Shown here in pieces: positions 44,846-56,159 of a DNA stretch of 64,000 nucleotides. Source of the DNA: Calliphora vicina (taxonomy: Eukaryota > Arthropoda > Insecta > Diptera > Calliphoridae). Below the pieces are notes generated by a model. It was not told the DNA's origin and did no database searches. It saw only the letters and a list, made by a program, of their open reading frames with translations. The first letter of the stretch is position 1. Every line of letters begins with the position of its first letter. Both the position numbers and the translations under genes were made by a program. The stretch is taken from positions 29,845,667 through 29,909,666 of the forward strand of contig NC_088780.1 in NCBI RefSeq assembly GCF_958450345.1, written 5' to 3'.

Positions 44846-45568
44846 TATACCCTACACCACCATAGTGGGGAGGGTATAATGCGTTTGTGCAGATGTGTGT
44901 AACGCCCAAAAATATTGGTCTAACACCCACCTTAAAGTATACCGATCGACTTAGAATCACTTTCTGAGTCGATTAAACGATGTGAGTCCGTCTGGTTGGC
45001 TGGCTGTCCATGTAAACCTTGTGCGCAGATTACAGGTCGCAATTTTGAAGATATTTCGATAAAATTTGGTACATATAATTTTTTCGGCCCAAGGACGAAG
45101 CCTATTGAAACTGGCTGAAATCGGTCCATTATTTCACCTAGCCCCCATACAAATGTCTTCTCGGTCATAAATGTTTAATTTATATATGTATCTACACAAA
45201 TTTCGCACCAAATAAGTTTTATATACACAAAATTCATGTCACCAAATTTTGTTACGATCGGTCCATAATTAGTCATAGCTCCCATATAGACCCGCTTCCG
45301 AAAATCACTTTAACGTGCATAAATCGCTTAAAAATGTTGGTACACACACAAAATTCAACATAGTTAACTTTAATATAGACATAAATTACACGACCTAATT
45401 TTATGGTGATCGGTCCATAATTGGTCATAGCTCCCATATAAGGCCCACTTCCGAAAATCACTCAAAAATATATATTATTGATATTTTAAAAGAAAAATAT
45501 TTTTACTCATTTACTTGGTGTAGGGTATTATATGGTCGGGCTTGACCGACCATACTTTCTTACTTGTT
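44846..45568 (-). mobile_element. Repeat family F1, copy d
   Basis: Tail TATACCCTACACCACCATAG at 44846, head CTTACTTGTT at 45559-45568, hairpin ATGGTCGG/CCGACCAT just inside the head. It has the internally duplicated segment like copy b and is highly similar to it over the whole length. Non-coding. Confidence 0.85.
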
Positions 45569-45934
45569 TTTTGTTTAGAGAAGTTAATTTTTTTTCTTAC
45601 AAAAAAATTTCAAGTCAATATCTCAATTATATTCAAAAATATGCCTCTTTGAAATATTTTGAAAGACTGGGTTTTAGTCTTTCAAAATATTTTTTTGATA
45701 AATTTTCTTAATATTTTATTCAACAGCAAGTCAACGATTCTGACTTAGTCACGTAGTCATATACATTGTATATGGTCGTATGCTACTCACAAAACGAGGT
45801 CATTATACAATATTCTAAACTAATGAGCTAAAAGAGCGACTTAGCTCATTTAAGTGAGCTGAGCTGAAAAGAGCGATCACTTCACTGAGCTAATAAACCC
45901 AATTCTAGTTAGCAGATACTTATTTTTTTTTTTT
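45569..45934. other. Unassigned, GAGCT-rich patch
   Basis: At 45829-45895 the words TGAGCT/AGCTCA and AAAGAGCGA recur in both orientations (ATGAGCTAAAAGAGCGACTT, GAGCTGAGCTGAAAAGAGCG). This resembles hAT subterminal motifs, but no TIR or duplication is found. Otherwise nothing. Confidence 0.35.
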
Positions 45935-46265
45935 TTATTCCATTTCCGTTTGTAATGTTTCATTTGCAACCCTTTAAAGTATATATATTCTGGATCGTTA
46001 TGGATAGCAGAGTCGATATAGCATGTCCGCCTGTCTGTTGAAATCAACTATCCGAAGCCACCAAATAACTTACTCATATGATTGATACATCAATATATCC
46101 GTTAGGTTGCTATTTTAAATTGAGAAAATCGGTCCACAAGTGGCTGAGATATAAATCGCAATTACCTCGATTTTTTCACCAACATTTTGTTTTTAATCAA
46201 ATCTTTTTCACCAACAATTTTGCTTAATATTTATTTTGAAATATACTTTGGCGAAGTATATTGTT
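45935..46265 (-). mobile_element. Repeat family F3, copy b, head deleted
   Basis: Collinear with 9198-9533 (TTCCGTTTGTAATG, GTCCGCCTGTCTGTTGAAAT, CCGAAGCCACCAAATAACTT, TACTTTGGCGAAG) but GAAGTATA joins directly to TTGTTTTAATT. The hairpin and the AAGTAAG part of the head are lost. Confidence 0.65.
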
Positions 46266-46269
46266 TTAA

Positions 46270-47770
46270 TTGATTTCATTGGCAACTAAATTTATTTTGC
46301 AAATAATTATGGTTATGAAAATCTTGGGCTCGAAATCACATACTTTTTTAATTAAAAAAACTACATCGTTTTGATAAATTAATTGATCACATTATTTCTT
46401 AAAATAAATTTAAAAAAAAAATAACATTAAAACGAAAATTGAAAAGCAAGTAAGGAAGCCCATTATTAAAATGAATCATTTATACAAGTACATGAAAACG
46501 TACTAATAATATAGTTTACCCAAAAATAGTGTGTTATTTACAAAAATTAAGAATAAAGTGCTGGAATATATTATTAAACCAATTAATAGTTATAAAACTT
46601 AAACCCAAAATATAAATGCAATGCAATATTTATATATATTTTTCTAATTTCATTACCTTTATCGACAATTTAGCTTTTTTTTTTGAGACAAATATTAAAT
46701 AAAAACTTAAATTGAAATGAGATCAATCATCATCATCATGATGATGATAATTTAAACAAATACTTTGACACACAATTCTTTTGGGCAAACGTATGGTAAC
46801 TGAAATGTAATCTTTAATAAAAAAATAAAATTATGAAAAAATCAAAAGAAGAATAATTAAAATTTTAGTAAAAATTATAAATAAATCAGAGAAAATAAAT
46901 GCATTCCTTGCTTGCTTTGTTATTAAATGAAAAAAAGTACTTTAAATAATAAATTTAATTACAATTATAAATGCAGGCATTATTTTACTTTGTTAAATTA
47001 AATAAATAATTCTAATATTTTTTACAATATGATTGTATTTTTTTTGTTTGTTTGAAATAATTATGTTACCAAAAAAAAGCATTCCAGCTACTTAATGAGA
47101 ATTACTCTTTAATACGTAAAAAATAAAATATATATATAATATATAAATATAAAACAACAACAAAAATAATTGAAAAATTACAATTTTATTGAAATTTTTT
47201 ATTTTTCATTAAACTAGATTAAACAGTGCATTCCACAAAACAAAAATCATTTAAAGTTGTTAACAAAACAAACAACAAAAAAAAAATATAACCAAAACAA
47301 TATAATTATGAAACTATAACAATTATTGAAAAGAATTAAATAAAATAATTAATTTATATTGTTTATTATTTGAAAGGATCATTAAGGTTGTAGGATTAAG
47401 TAAAACAAAAAAACTAAACAGAAATAAAAAAATTGTTTAATTATTATTTTGTGTGGTGAGTTGGTATTTAATATATATATTTTTTTTATTGACAGGAATT
47501 AAATAACTTAAATGTTATGAATTTGATTTGAATTTAATGATTTTGTTTATTAAAATGAAATTAAACAAATAATGATTATGGTGTTGTTCAATTTGTTAGA
47601 TAATTAGTGCTCAGATTTTTCAACATTTTAAACATATAATTAGAAACAAAAATAGTTTGTTATTTAAGAGGATTAAAGGAAAATTATCATAAATAGAGAT
47701 TTTTAGTTAAAACTTTTGTAAATCTATTTATTTATGAGATAACTATTTATGCAATACATGCATAACAGAT
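46270..47770. other. AT-rich sequence, no features
   Basis: Probably Sap47 intron. ATCATCATCATGATGATGAT at 46726-46745 is a perfect small palindrome. No gene or element recognised. Confidence 0.4.
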
Positions 47771-48012
47771 AACACTGGGCAATAAAATCGAAAAAATTTT
47801 AGATGCTTTTTAAACCACAACCACAATTTTGATGTATTGTGGTTCCAGTAGTACGAATATGGTCCAAATTTTAAAGTCTATGGAGAGGTATTTTTAAAAA
47901 AAAAAAAAATTTAAGTAAAATTGTGAATTTTTTAAACGTTTCTCCACATAATTAATGATTACTCTAAAACGGTTAGTCCGATAATACTGAAGTAAACTTA
48001 CAAAAATTGGAA

Positions 48013-50120
48013 TTTACATAAACTTTAATCCGTTTATATATTGCGTTTTAATCGGCTCAGTAGTTTCGGAGTTATAATAACAAATTGAAGCCAAAAATAT
48101 ATTTTCTACGTGAAAATAGCAAATTTGTTTGTTTTAAAAAACTCTGAAAAATCGAAAACGGCAGAAATTCCAGGTGTATTGATTTATGGCATAGTCACAT
48201 GTAATATGAATAAATTGAGATATCGATCATAAAAATTTATTGATTCTTTTCGAATTTATTCACAATTAAGTGAATTCGCTCATTTTCATAAAATTTCAGT
48301 TTTTTGTTTGATATGCATAAAATTGAGTAATTAATGTCCACCTTTGATAGATTGAATTTTGAAAACATTTTCCCCATGTTTTGTACAAATTTTCTCATAT
48401 ATACTACTTTTCAAAAGGCTCAGTAGTTTCGGAGTTATAATAAGAAATTGAAGAAAAAAATATATTTTTTATGTGAAAAGGGTAATTTTTTTGTTTTAAA
48501 AAAATCATGAAAAATCGAAATTTCCGAAATTCTTCAGATTTATTGCATTATCGCAAAGCCACATATAATAGCAACAAAATGAGATATCGCTAATAAAAAT
48601 CCTTTAATTCTTTTCGAATTTATTCACAATTAAGTGAATTCGCTCATTTTCACAAAATTTTAGTTTTTGGTTTGATATATGTACATAAAATTGAGTAGTT
48701 AATATTCTTCTTTAGAATGATTGAATTTTGAAAACATTTTCCCCAAGCTATGTAAACATTTTCGTATATATATTGCGTTTTAAACGGCTCTGTAGTTTCG
48801 GAGTTATAATAAGAAATTGAAGAAAAAAATATATTTTTTATGTGAAAAGGGTAATTTTTTTGTTTTAAAAAAATCATGAAAAATCGAAATTTCAGAAACT
48901 GTTTAGATTTATTGATTTATCGCAAAGCCACATGTAATAGGAACAAAATGAGATATCGCTAATAAAAATCCTTTAATTCTTTTCGAATTTATTCACAATT
49001 AAGTGAATTCGCTCATTTTCACAAATTTTTCGATTTTTGGTTTGATATACATAAAATTGAGTAGTTAATGTTCTTCTTTCGAATGATTGAATTTTGAAAA
49101 CATTTTCCCCATGCTATGTTCAAATTTTCTTATATATATTGCGTTTCAAACGGCTCAGTAGTTTCGGAGTTATAATAACAAATTGAAACAAAAAATAAAT
49201 TTTTTATGTAAAAATAGCAAATTTTTTGTTTTAAAAAAATCATGAAAAATCGAAATTTCAGAAATAGTTCTGATTTATTGCTTTATTACAAAGCCACATG
49301 TAATAGGAACAAAATGAGATATAGATCATAAAAATCGATGGATTCTTTTCGAATTTATTTACAATTAAGTGAATTCGCTCATTTTCACAAAATTTTAGTT
49401 TTTGGTTTGATATACATAAAATTGAGTAGTTAATGTTCTTCTTTAAAATTATTGAATTTTGAAAACATTTTCCCCATGCTACGTAAAAATTTTCGTATAT
49501 ATACTGTTTTTCAAACGGCTTAGTAGTTTCGGAGTTATAATAACAAATTGAAGAAAAAAATATTTTTTAAGTGAAAAAGGCAATATTTTTTGTTTTAAAA
49601 AAATCATGAAAAATCGAAATTTCAGAAATTGTTTAGATTTATTGCTTTATCGCAAAGCCACATGTAATAGGAACAAAATGAGATTTCGATCATAACAATG
49701 TATGGATTCTTTTCGAATTTATTCACAATTAAGTGAATTCGCTCATTTTCACAAAATTTTCGTTTTTTGTCTGATATACAAAAAATTTAATAGTTAATGT
49801 TCTTCTTTCGAATGATTGAATTTTGAAAACATTTTCCCCATGCTATGTACAAATTTTCTTATATATATTGCGTTTCAAACGGTTCAGTAGTTTCGGAGTT
49901 ATAATAAATTGAAACAAAAAATAATTTTTTTTTGTGAAAATAGCAAATTTTTTTGTTTAAAAAAATCATGAAAAATCGAAATTACAGAAATTGTTCAGAT
50001 TTATTGCTTTATCGCAAAGCTACATGTAATAGGAACAAAATGAGATATCAATCATAACAATCGATAGATTCTTTTCGAATTTATTCACAATTAAGTGAAT
50101 TCACTCATTTTCACAAAATT
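48013..50120 (+). repeat. Tandem array, ~365-bp unit, six copies
   Basis: The word GGCTCAGTAGTTTCGGAGTT recurs at 48054, 48417, 48786, 49152, 49517 and 49881. ACAATTAAGTGAATTCGCTC recurs with the same spacing (362-369). Units also share GAAAACATTTTCCCCATGCT and ATGAAAAATCGAAATTTCAG. Divergence between units is modest (a few per cent to ~10 by eye). The single unit-like stretch before 48054 is diverged. Non-coding; the 75-codon frame at 48650 is by chance. The period and AT richness are satellite-like. Confidence 0.93.
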
Positions 50121-51019
50121 GAATATTTTAACAAGAGTATACTTTGAGGGGAAATTACAATAGCAAATTTAGATGAAAGGCAGTAAAAATGGACTAATTT
50201 GAACAACTTATTTTCGTGTTAAACGACTACAAATCTAATCTACTTTGGTGGTCTACGGAGTAGTTTTAAGACTACTCCGCTGGGTTTTACGGTCCAGCCC
50301 TAGGGCATTGTAATATCTAATACATTAGAGTTACCTTTGGACTAGTCCTAGTCCCTAGTCTTATTATTTGCAGGGTAAGTCTTGCAAATAGCTGAAAACA
50401 CACATATTCTTATTCTCTTTGGTTTATTCGTCACTGAGACAGCGACGTACGCACATGCTAAGTATTGCTATATTTTCATTACCACTGAATAAAATATTTG
50501 GATTTTTTAATATATTTCGAACTTTAAAAAATCATTGAAGTATTGTTTTGTTTATTCCCTCAATTGATGTCTGTGAAAATTTTTTCAGATTTGAAATTAT
50601 TTTAATCAAAACAATGTAATAAAAAAATATATTCTTTTAATACAAATTTGGCGATAATGATAAATATCGAACTCTTGATAATATGATAGTTCTGTGATAA
50701 TATTGTTAACAAATAAAGCCTGATAAATGCTGACATCTTTTTTTAATTCACTAAACTTTTGTTTCAGTAGAGTTCGCTTTCGCTCATCAACAAAAAATAC
50801 AGTTTTAGCTTTGGGCATCTCTGATGTGAATTGAGAGGGAGTAATTATTTTTTATATATTTTACACACAGTTGTACTCCTCAATACTTCTACAAATAGAA
50901 AACAGATTCGTTGTGGCTACCGAATTTGTTGCCAAATATTAGCATGTTTCAATAGTAAATCATCTTCATTAACTAAGTTTATATTGGTAGAACCGATACA
51001 ATTTGTATGTGATTGGCTA
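50121..51019. other. Unassigned region with a strong hairpin
   Basis: Contains CGGAGTAGT-TTTAAG-ACTACTCCG at 50256-50279, a perfect 9-bp stem with a six-base loop, and the neighbouring CTAGTCCTAGTCCCTAGTC at 50342-50360. A 70-codon frame on - (50606-50818; FFVDERKRTLLKQKFSELKK) is charged and protein-like at its start but matches nothing I know; it is not called as a gene. Confidence 0.4.
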
Positions 51020-51480
51020 CAAAATCGTCGGCACCATTGCGCGCTTCTTGGCAGAAAATATGCGGTATTGGTAAATAGTTACTTTCGAATATCTGGAGAA
51101 CTTTGTCAGAATATCTCAGTTATTATTGTTCATAGTTTGACTGAAAATGGGCGGTATTGTATTAGTCGGCGTGGCAGAACTATTTACAATCGTAAAAGTA
51201 TTTTAATTTTGTACGAATTTATTTATTTTCACTATACAGAGTTTCGATGAAAATGGGCGGGATTGTATGAGAGGGCGTGGCAGCTATCATACAAAGTAAA
51301 TAGTTATTTTCCAATATATCGAGAACTATAATTGCGAAAGTCTTCAAACTTTATATGAATCAATTTCGTATTATGAAGTATGCATGAAGTTTAAGCAAAA
51401 TATGGGAGGGATCTGTACAAGGGGTGAGTCACATCCCATAAATAGTAAACAGTTATTTCTAAATATATTGACAACTTAAT
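51020..51480 (+). repeat. Irregular repeats with GGGCGGTATTGTA/GGCGTGGCAG words
   Basis: AAATGGGCGG or a variant followed by a GGCGTGGCAG-like word and 'AAATAGTTA(C/T)TTTC.AATAT' occurs three to four times (near 51050, 51149, 51255, 51404). Spacing is unequal (106-149). It ends shortly before a Helitron-like terminus, so it may be the interior of that element. Confidence 0.55.
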
Positions 51481-51559
51481 TACGAGATTATTCAAACTTT
51501 GTCCGAAGATCTCCTTAATTTTACTATATTTTTTAACTTTAAACTTTTTATTTCATTAC

Positions 51560-51594
51560 GATACGCGTAGCGAAGCACACCGGGTTTCAGCTAG
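51560..51594 (+). mobile_element. Candidate Helitron 3' terminus
   Basis: The sequence TACGCGTAGCGAAGCACACC followed by GGGTTTCAGCTAG and a T resembles animal Helitron ends: a GC-rich GCGAAGC/CCGGGT block about ten bases before a CTAG end, next to T. The hairpin here is imperfect. The 5' end (TC) is not located. Confidence 0.45.
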
Positions 51595-51782
51595 TGATTT
51601 ATATAAACCGAAGTAGATGACAACGCTCTGCCACATTATGCAATACCTGTTAAAAAGTATTTAGAATGAAGTGGTTGGGAAGTTTTGCCTCACCCACTTT
51701 ATCATCCAGACCGATCGGTACAGAACACTCTCTGTGGGATACGCTTCACTTTTGAATGGAGTATCCCATATTGGCTTGATTC

Positions 51783-53175
51783 TAGGGTATTCATTCGACT
51801 AATGATCGTTCGATTAATCGAATAATTTCATACGAATAATTATTCGAACAATTTAAAAATGGACATTTTCGAATAACGAATAATTCGAACAATTTTATGT
51901 AGAATAATCGAATAAAACGAATAAATGTTCATATATATTTAAATTTATTAAATTTCTTAAAATTTTTCATAATTTCAAATTTAAATAAGTAATAATGACT
52001 CACAAAAATTGTATTGTTTCTGAAATTCGAAAAATAACTAAAGACAAAGGGACTTTCGATCACTGTAGATGAGTGTTCCGATAGCTCCTTCTACAAATAT
52101 ATAAATATTACTGCAAGAAGTTACAATTCTAAAAATAAATCTTTCAAAATTTTTAACTTAGGTCTTGAACCAATGAAAATAAAAGGTACGAAATAAAATA
52201 TTTGTTATTTAGCTGGCGAAATATTAGAATAATCAACATATTAACTTAGATTAACGTGGAGTTGAATGTGATTTTGAAACGGTTGTCGAAAGTGATATTG
52301 AGGATGACATTTATAATGATTACATTGAAATAGATGAAGGCCATGATCTTAATATATATATATATAAGTAAGTGTTGCAAAATATTTAATAAATCGAATG
52401 ATAAACACAAATATTGCAAACTAACGTTTTGTTGCAAGAAAAGCATGCAACAAAACATGATTTTGAACATCGTTTAACATCTTTGTCTAACACGGTAATA
52501 AACTTTTTGCGTATTTGTAAATGCGTCAATCATGAACTGCCTGACTTCAAATTAGCCACGTTCACTGACAATGATATCAAACTTTGGAAAGATTCCCTTT
52601 ATTGTGTAATTCCCAAAGACCACTTTATTAAGCAAAGATTCGGCAACGTTGATAGAGCTTGTAGTATAATACAATTTGTTATAAATAATTAAGAATTAGT
52701 GAATAATTAATTTTCTAAAGAATTAGTTACTTAATTTAATACCTGAATTAATGATCGACATAAAAAGTTCTTAATACGTTTATAATGTATTTGAATTCAG
52801 GATCATGTCCAACTAGCTCAAATTGTTTAAAGCAATGGGTTTGCTAGTCAATTGATTTGTAGATTATTCGGGAGTTAATCTGATCAGAATATTTCTGTTA
52901 AAAATTTAATGATGGACCTTGTTTTCGAATGTTTTTTAACATTATCAATACTTGAATTGTTAACTTTAACGTTATTTTTTGTTTTTCTTTAACAATAAAA
53001 TATTAAAAACCGACATCAAAACTTCATTCTTTACTTTTTTAAAAAGATTTAAATTATTCGAATAATTCGATTAATTTTAAAAGTGTGATCGAATTATTCG
53101 AACAAGTTAAAATCTCTTATTCGAATTATTCGTTTTATTCGAACAAGAGAAAAATCGAATAAATCGAATACCCTA
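51783..53175. mobile_element. hAT element C (TAGGGTATTC ends)
   Basis: 1393 bases, ends TAGGGTATTCATTCGACTAA and, reversed, TAGGGTATTCGATTTATTCG. The perfect 8-bp duplication CTTGATTC lies at 51775-51782 and 53176-53183. The mariner relic at 19001-19008 has a single CTTGATTC at the equivalent site. Subterminal regions are dense in ATTATTCGAA-type words. It encodes remnants of a transposase in the middle. Confidence 0.93.
52040..52692 (+). pseudogene. hAT transposase fragment in element C
   Basis: Reads SITVDECSDSSFYKYINITA, RSYNSKNKSFKIFNLGLEPM, which matches the hAT transposase catalytic-core start (TxDEWSD..., YLNITA..., FNLGL; the first D is catalytic). Next is an acidic GVECDFETVVESDIEDDIYN segment around 52256, then an open stretch 52414-52692 with KHATKHDFEHRLTSLSNTVI and LWKDSLYCVIPKDHF. 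The C-terminal dimerisation region and the N-terminal BED finger are not found. Internally deleted and frameshifted. Confidence 0.7.
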
Positions 53176-53299
53176 CTTGATTCGTTCTTGGCTTCAAAAG
53201 ATGTGGAGTTATTTTGGCTCGGAATCCATATGTTGTCAGAAAGAGGAGAGAAGGTCATAGCTAACAATGGCCAATACTTTGAGTAATTTATATTGAACA

Positions 53300-55261
53300 A
53301 ATGATTCAAAATAAAAGGTAAAAAATTTAAAAAATTCCGCATTTTTAAGTGAGCTCCATTTGTGCTGTAAAGTGTTGGCAAACAAAATAAAAATATCGGA
53401 CATTTTATAAAAATAGAAATATCCGTTACAGATTTTTTTTCACTTATTTTTACTGTTCCCCCACTGTGCCATGTGAGGACTTTTGTCCCCAGAGTTCATA
53501 AGATGTTAAATTCTTAAACAAAATTAAATCAATGGAATTTTTCTCATAGTTCTGAATTCAAATAACAAACTATTCTTTGATTTTCTTGAAAAATATTAAA
53601 AATCTAAATGAAGACAAATGCTTTAAATAAAATATTTTGAAAAAGCGCTAAATAAAAATTATTTTATTAATGATTTCATCAAGTGAATTTAATGAAAATA
53701 ATATTTCAAAATATTTGGTAGTGGGTTGAAGGTAGTTTCTTTTTAAATTTATTATAATTTAATTTTAATAAAAGCTAAATTTATAAAAAAAACACAATGT
53801 AAAAAAACCCACATTGTGTAATTTTTTTTATCCATAGAAAAATAAAATATTTAAATTATGGTTAAAAATACTAATCTAAACAACTAAAAGAATGTAACAC
53901 GCACACACATATATGAAATACAAATTTGAAAAAAATAAACGAAATAATTTTTTTTTATAAAATTACTCAGCAAAATTAGAAACAAATTAAAGAAAAGAAT
54001 AAACCATTTAAATAAAACAATTTCAAAATTGTTAAAAAAAATTTTGCTAAGCAATTTTAATTATCTTGCTAATATTTTTTATATAAATATTTTATTGTAT
54101 AACAAATATTGAATAAAAATAAAAATTGAAATAAATAAATAATGAACACCACTAAATATAAGAAAATTTTGAAAAAATAGTTATAATTTATATAAGATTT
54201 TGTTTTGAATAAACCAACAATTAGTTACGAAACTTACCACACAAAATGTTAAACTTTTAGGTTTTGCGATTTGTTATTTTACTTATTTTGTTTGTTTGTT
54301 TGTTTTTTTTTGGTGTATGTATGTTCTTTTTTTCTGTTAATAATATTATTTTTTTTTTGGTTTGTCTTTTAGAGTAAATATTTTTGTTTGCAATAATACA
54401 TTTTTTTGTTAGATGTTTTTTTTGTTTTTTTTTTTAAGAATTTTTTTTCAAATATTTGTAATTTGTTTTTTTTTTAATATTTTGTTAAATAATTTTGGGT
54501 TTTGTTTTTGCGTTAATCCATTCAATCTTCTGTAGGATGATTTAAAAAAGAAAAAAATAAACAGAAAAACAATTGTTATGATTTTTGGTTTGTTTTGTAA
54601 ATCGATTTTGTTCAAATAAATTTCAATAGAAAACTAAAAATTAATTCATTTTTTTTAAACACTTTAAAAAAAATATTTTCATATTTTTATGTCATGGAAA
54701 ATAAGTAACGAAGGAAGGATATAGAGAAAGGATAGTTAAGGAATTTTGTATATTTTTTTTTTTTTGTAAATAAAATCAAGATATTGAATTAAATAATAAG
54801 AAAAATTAACTTAAATTAAAAAGAAAATTTAAATACGTTTTCAAACAAATGTACTTAACTGTTTATTTTAAAGATAGTTTTTTTGTTATTGGGGAGTTTT
54901 AAAGGTTTGTTTAAGAAATTTTAGCAAAATTTTTAAAAATCATAATAATAATATTTAAATAAAATATAATTGGCAATTCCCTGTATAAAAGAGCTGGTCT
55001 CATATACAGAGTGAAATATTAATAATTTTTCTGAAGTTTAAAAAATTAATTAATTCGAAAGCATCTTATGATCTCATTAAATGTTGTTTTAAATAAGAAA
55101 AATACAAAATTTCTTGTTTTTCACAGAATAGCAATTCTGGCTTTATATTTCTTTGTTAAACTGAAGGACCATACATAACTTTTCATTTCAAAAGCAAATT
55201 TCAGAAATTCCACTCATCAATTTTGTAGTAAATTGCAAACAATTTTTTGATCTTTTTAATT
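53300..55261. other. Mostly AT-rich intron-like DNA
   Basis: No recognisable repeat. From 54240 to 54500 the + strand is strongly T-rich (TTTGTTTGTTTG), like the Sap47 3' UTR region. It lies directly downstream (on the - strand) of the candidate alternative exon at 54529. Confidence 0.4.
54522..54529 (-). other. Candidate alternative terminal exon of Sap47
   Basis: On the - strand a strong acceptor-like tract (TTTTTTCTTTTTT ... CATCCTACAG) ends at 54530. In the phase required by the Sap47 splice junction the next bases read xAA GAT TGA, that is one split codon, Asp and a stop, followed by A-rich sequence that could be a 3' UTR. Supported only by the splice site, the phase match and composition. 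It could equally be chance. Confidence 0.2.
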
Positions 55262-55571
55262 TGTATTGCAGAATTTTTAATTTATACTTCAAAATTGTCT
55301 AATTGTATTTCCGAATTTTCCAATTTTTTTTCAGAAATTTCCATTTGTATTACAGAATTTTATATTTGTATTTAGAAATTTCTGAAATTCAATATTTGGA
55401 AAAAAAATAAAATTAGAATAATAAAATTAGAATTTTCTGAAATACAAATGGAGAATTCTGAAATATAATTGGAATATGCTGAAATTCAATTAGAAAATTC
55501 CGAAATACAATTGGAAATGGTGTAGTTCTCAGTTCTATGAATTAGAAAATTCCGAAATACAATTATAAATG
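55262..55571. repeat. 21-bp repeat family in inverted arrangement
   Basis: The right part has units starting CTGAAA/CCGAAA at 55437, 55458, 55479 and 55500, exactly 21 apart, ending TTGGAAATGGTGTAGTT, with one further decayed unit to 55571. The left part (55262-55385) has the same unit in the opposite sense (TTTCCATTTGTATTACAGAA). It is related to the 11-copy array at 15435-15665. Confidence 0.8.
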
Positions 55572-56159
55572 GTGTAGTTCTATGTTATGTCTTATTTGCA
55601 ACTGGATGGAAGACAAAATAAATTTGATCCAGTCTAGAAAAACTAATTGGAAGCAGATTGTGGAGACATACGTTTTTTTCCTGTTTTAGGTGGAATGAAC
55701 AAAAAAATGTAAGTAGGTAATTAATATTATTTTAGGAGCGAAGATATAAATAAGATATAAGTTATTTTTCCTATTTTAGTTGGAATGAACTAAGATTTTG
55801 AATATTTAACAAATCTAATTATGTAATCTACTTAAGTTCCGCTTAAAATACGTAATGTTCAAAAGCAAGTTACATAAGTAGCTGATTTTTCTATAAGACC
55901 CAATGGTCACGGCACCATTTTACAAAATATTCCAGTTAAGTCAGTTAATTGTCACTAAGTAATCAATAGAGTAGTCAGTTTAAAGTATTTGTACATTTCA
56001 CTTTAAGAATTAGTTATTTAAATCATCGGAAGTAATCTATAATAGAGTCAATTGTCCAAGACTGTCTCTTTGTAATCTATGTAGGGAGAATTAAGTTCCT
56101 CATAACACACTTAAATGTTCAAAAGCTAGTTACATAGCTGATTTTTCTATAAGACTCAA
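55572..56159. other. Unassigned sequence with a short direct repeat
   Basis: 'AAAAGC(A/T)AGTTACATA...GTAGCTGATTTTTCTATAAGAC' occurs at 55860-55905 and again at 56115-56155, both preceded by ACACTTAA/TTAAAATACG-like and AATGTTC words. This suggests a ~255-bp tandem duplication. No gene seen. Confidence 0.45.

Larger units (their letters stand above)
51632..53286 (+). pseudogene. mariner transposase relic, split by hAT element C
   Basis: Before the insertion: WEVLPHPLYHPD, IRFTFEWSIPYWLDS. After it (53176 onward): FLASKDVELFWLGIHMLSER, GEKVIANNGQYFE and TAA (53284-53286). Deleting 51783-53175 plus one 8-bp duplication joins the two in the same frame as YWLDSFLASKD. The SPDIAPSDYHLF region with the last catalytic Asp is damaged (LYHPDR-S). 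It is a sister of the relic at 18660-19115. TIRs are not seen. Confidence 0.85.

Noticed and set aside
45829..45895. hAT end based on repeated GAGCT/AGCTC words
   Set aside because: No YARNG terminus or 8-bp duplication could be located on either side.
50606..50818. 70-codon - strand frame beginning MPKAKTVFFVDERKRTLLKQ
   Set aside because: Protein-like start, but it turns into low-complexity AT sequence, matches no family I know and has no flanking gene structure.
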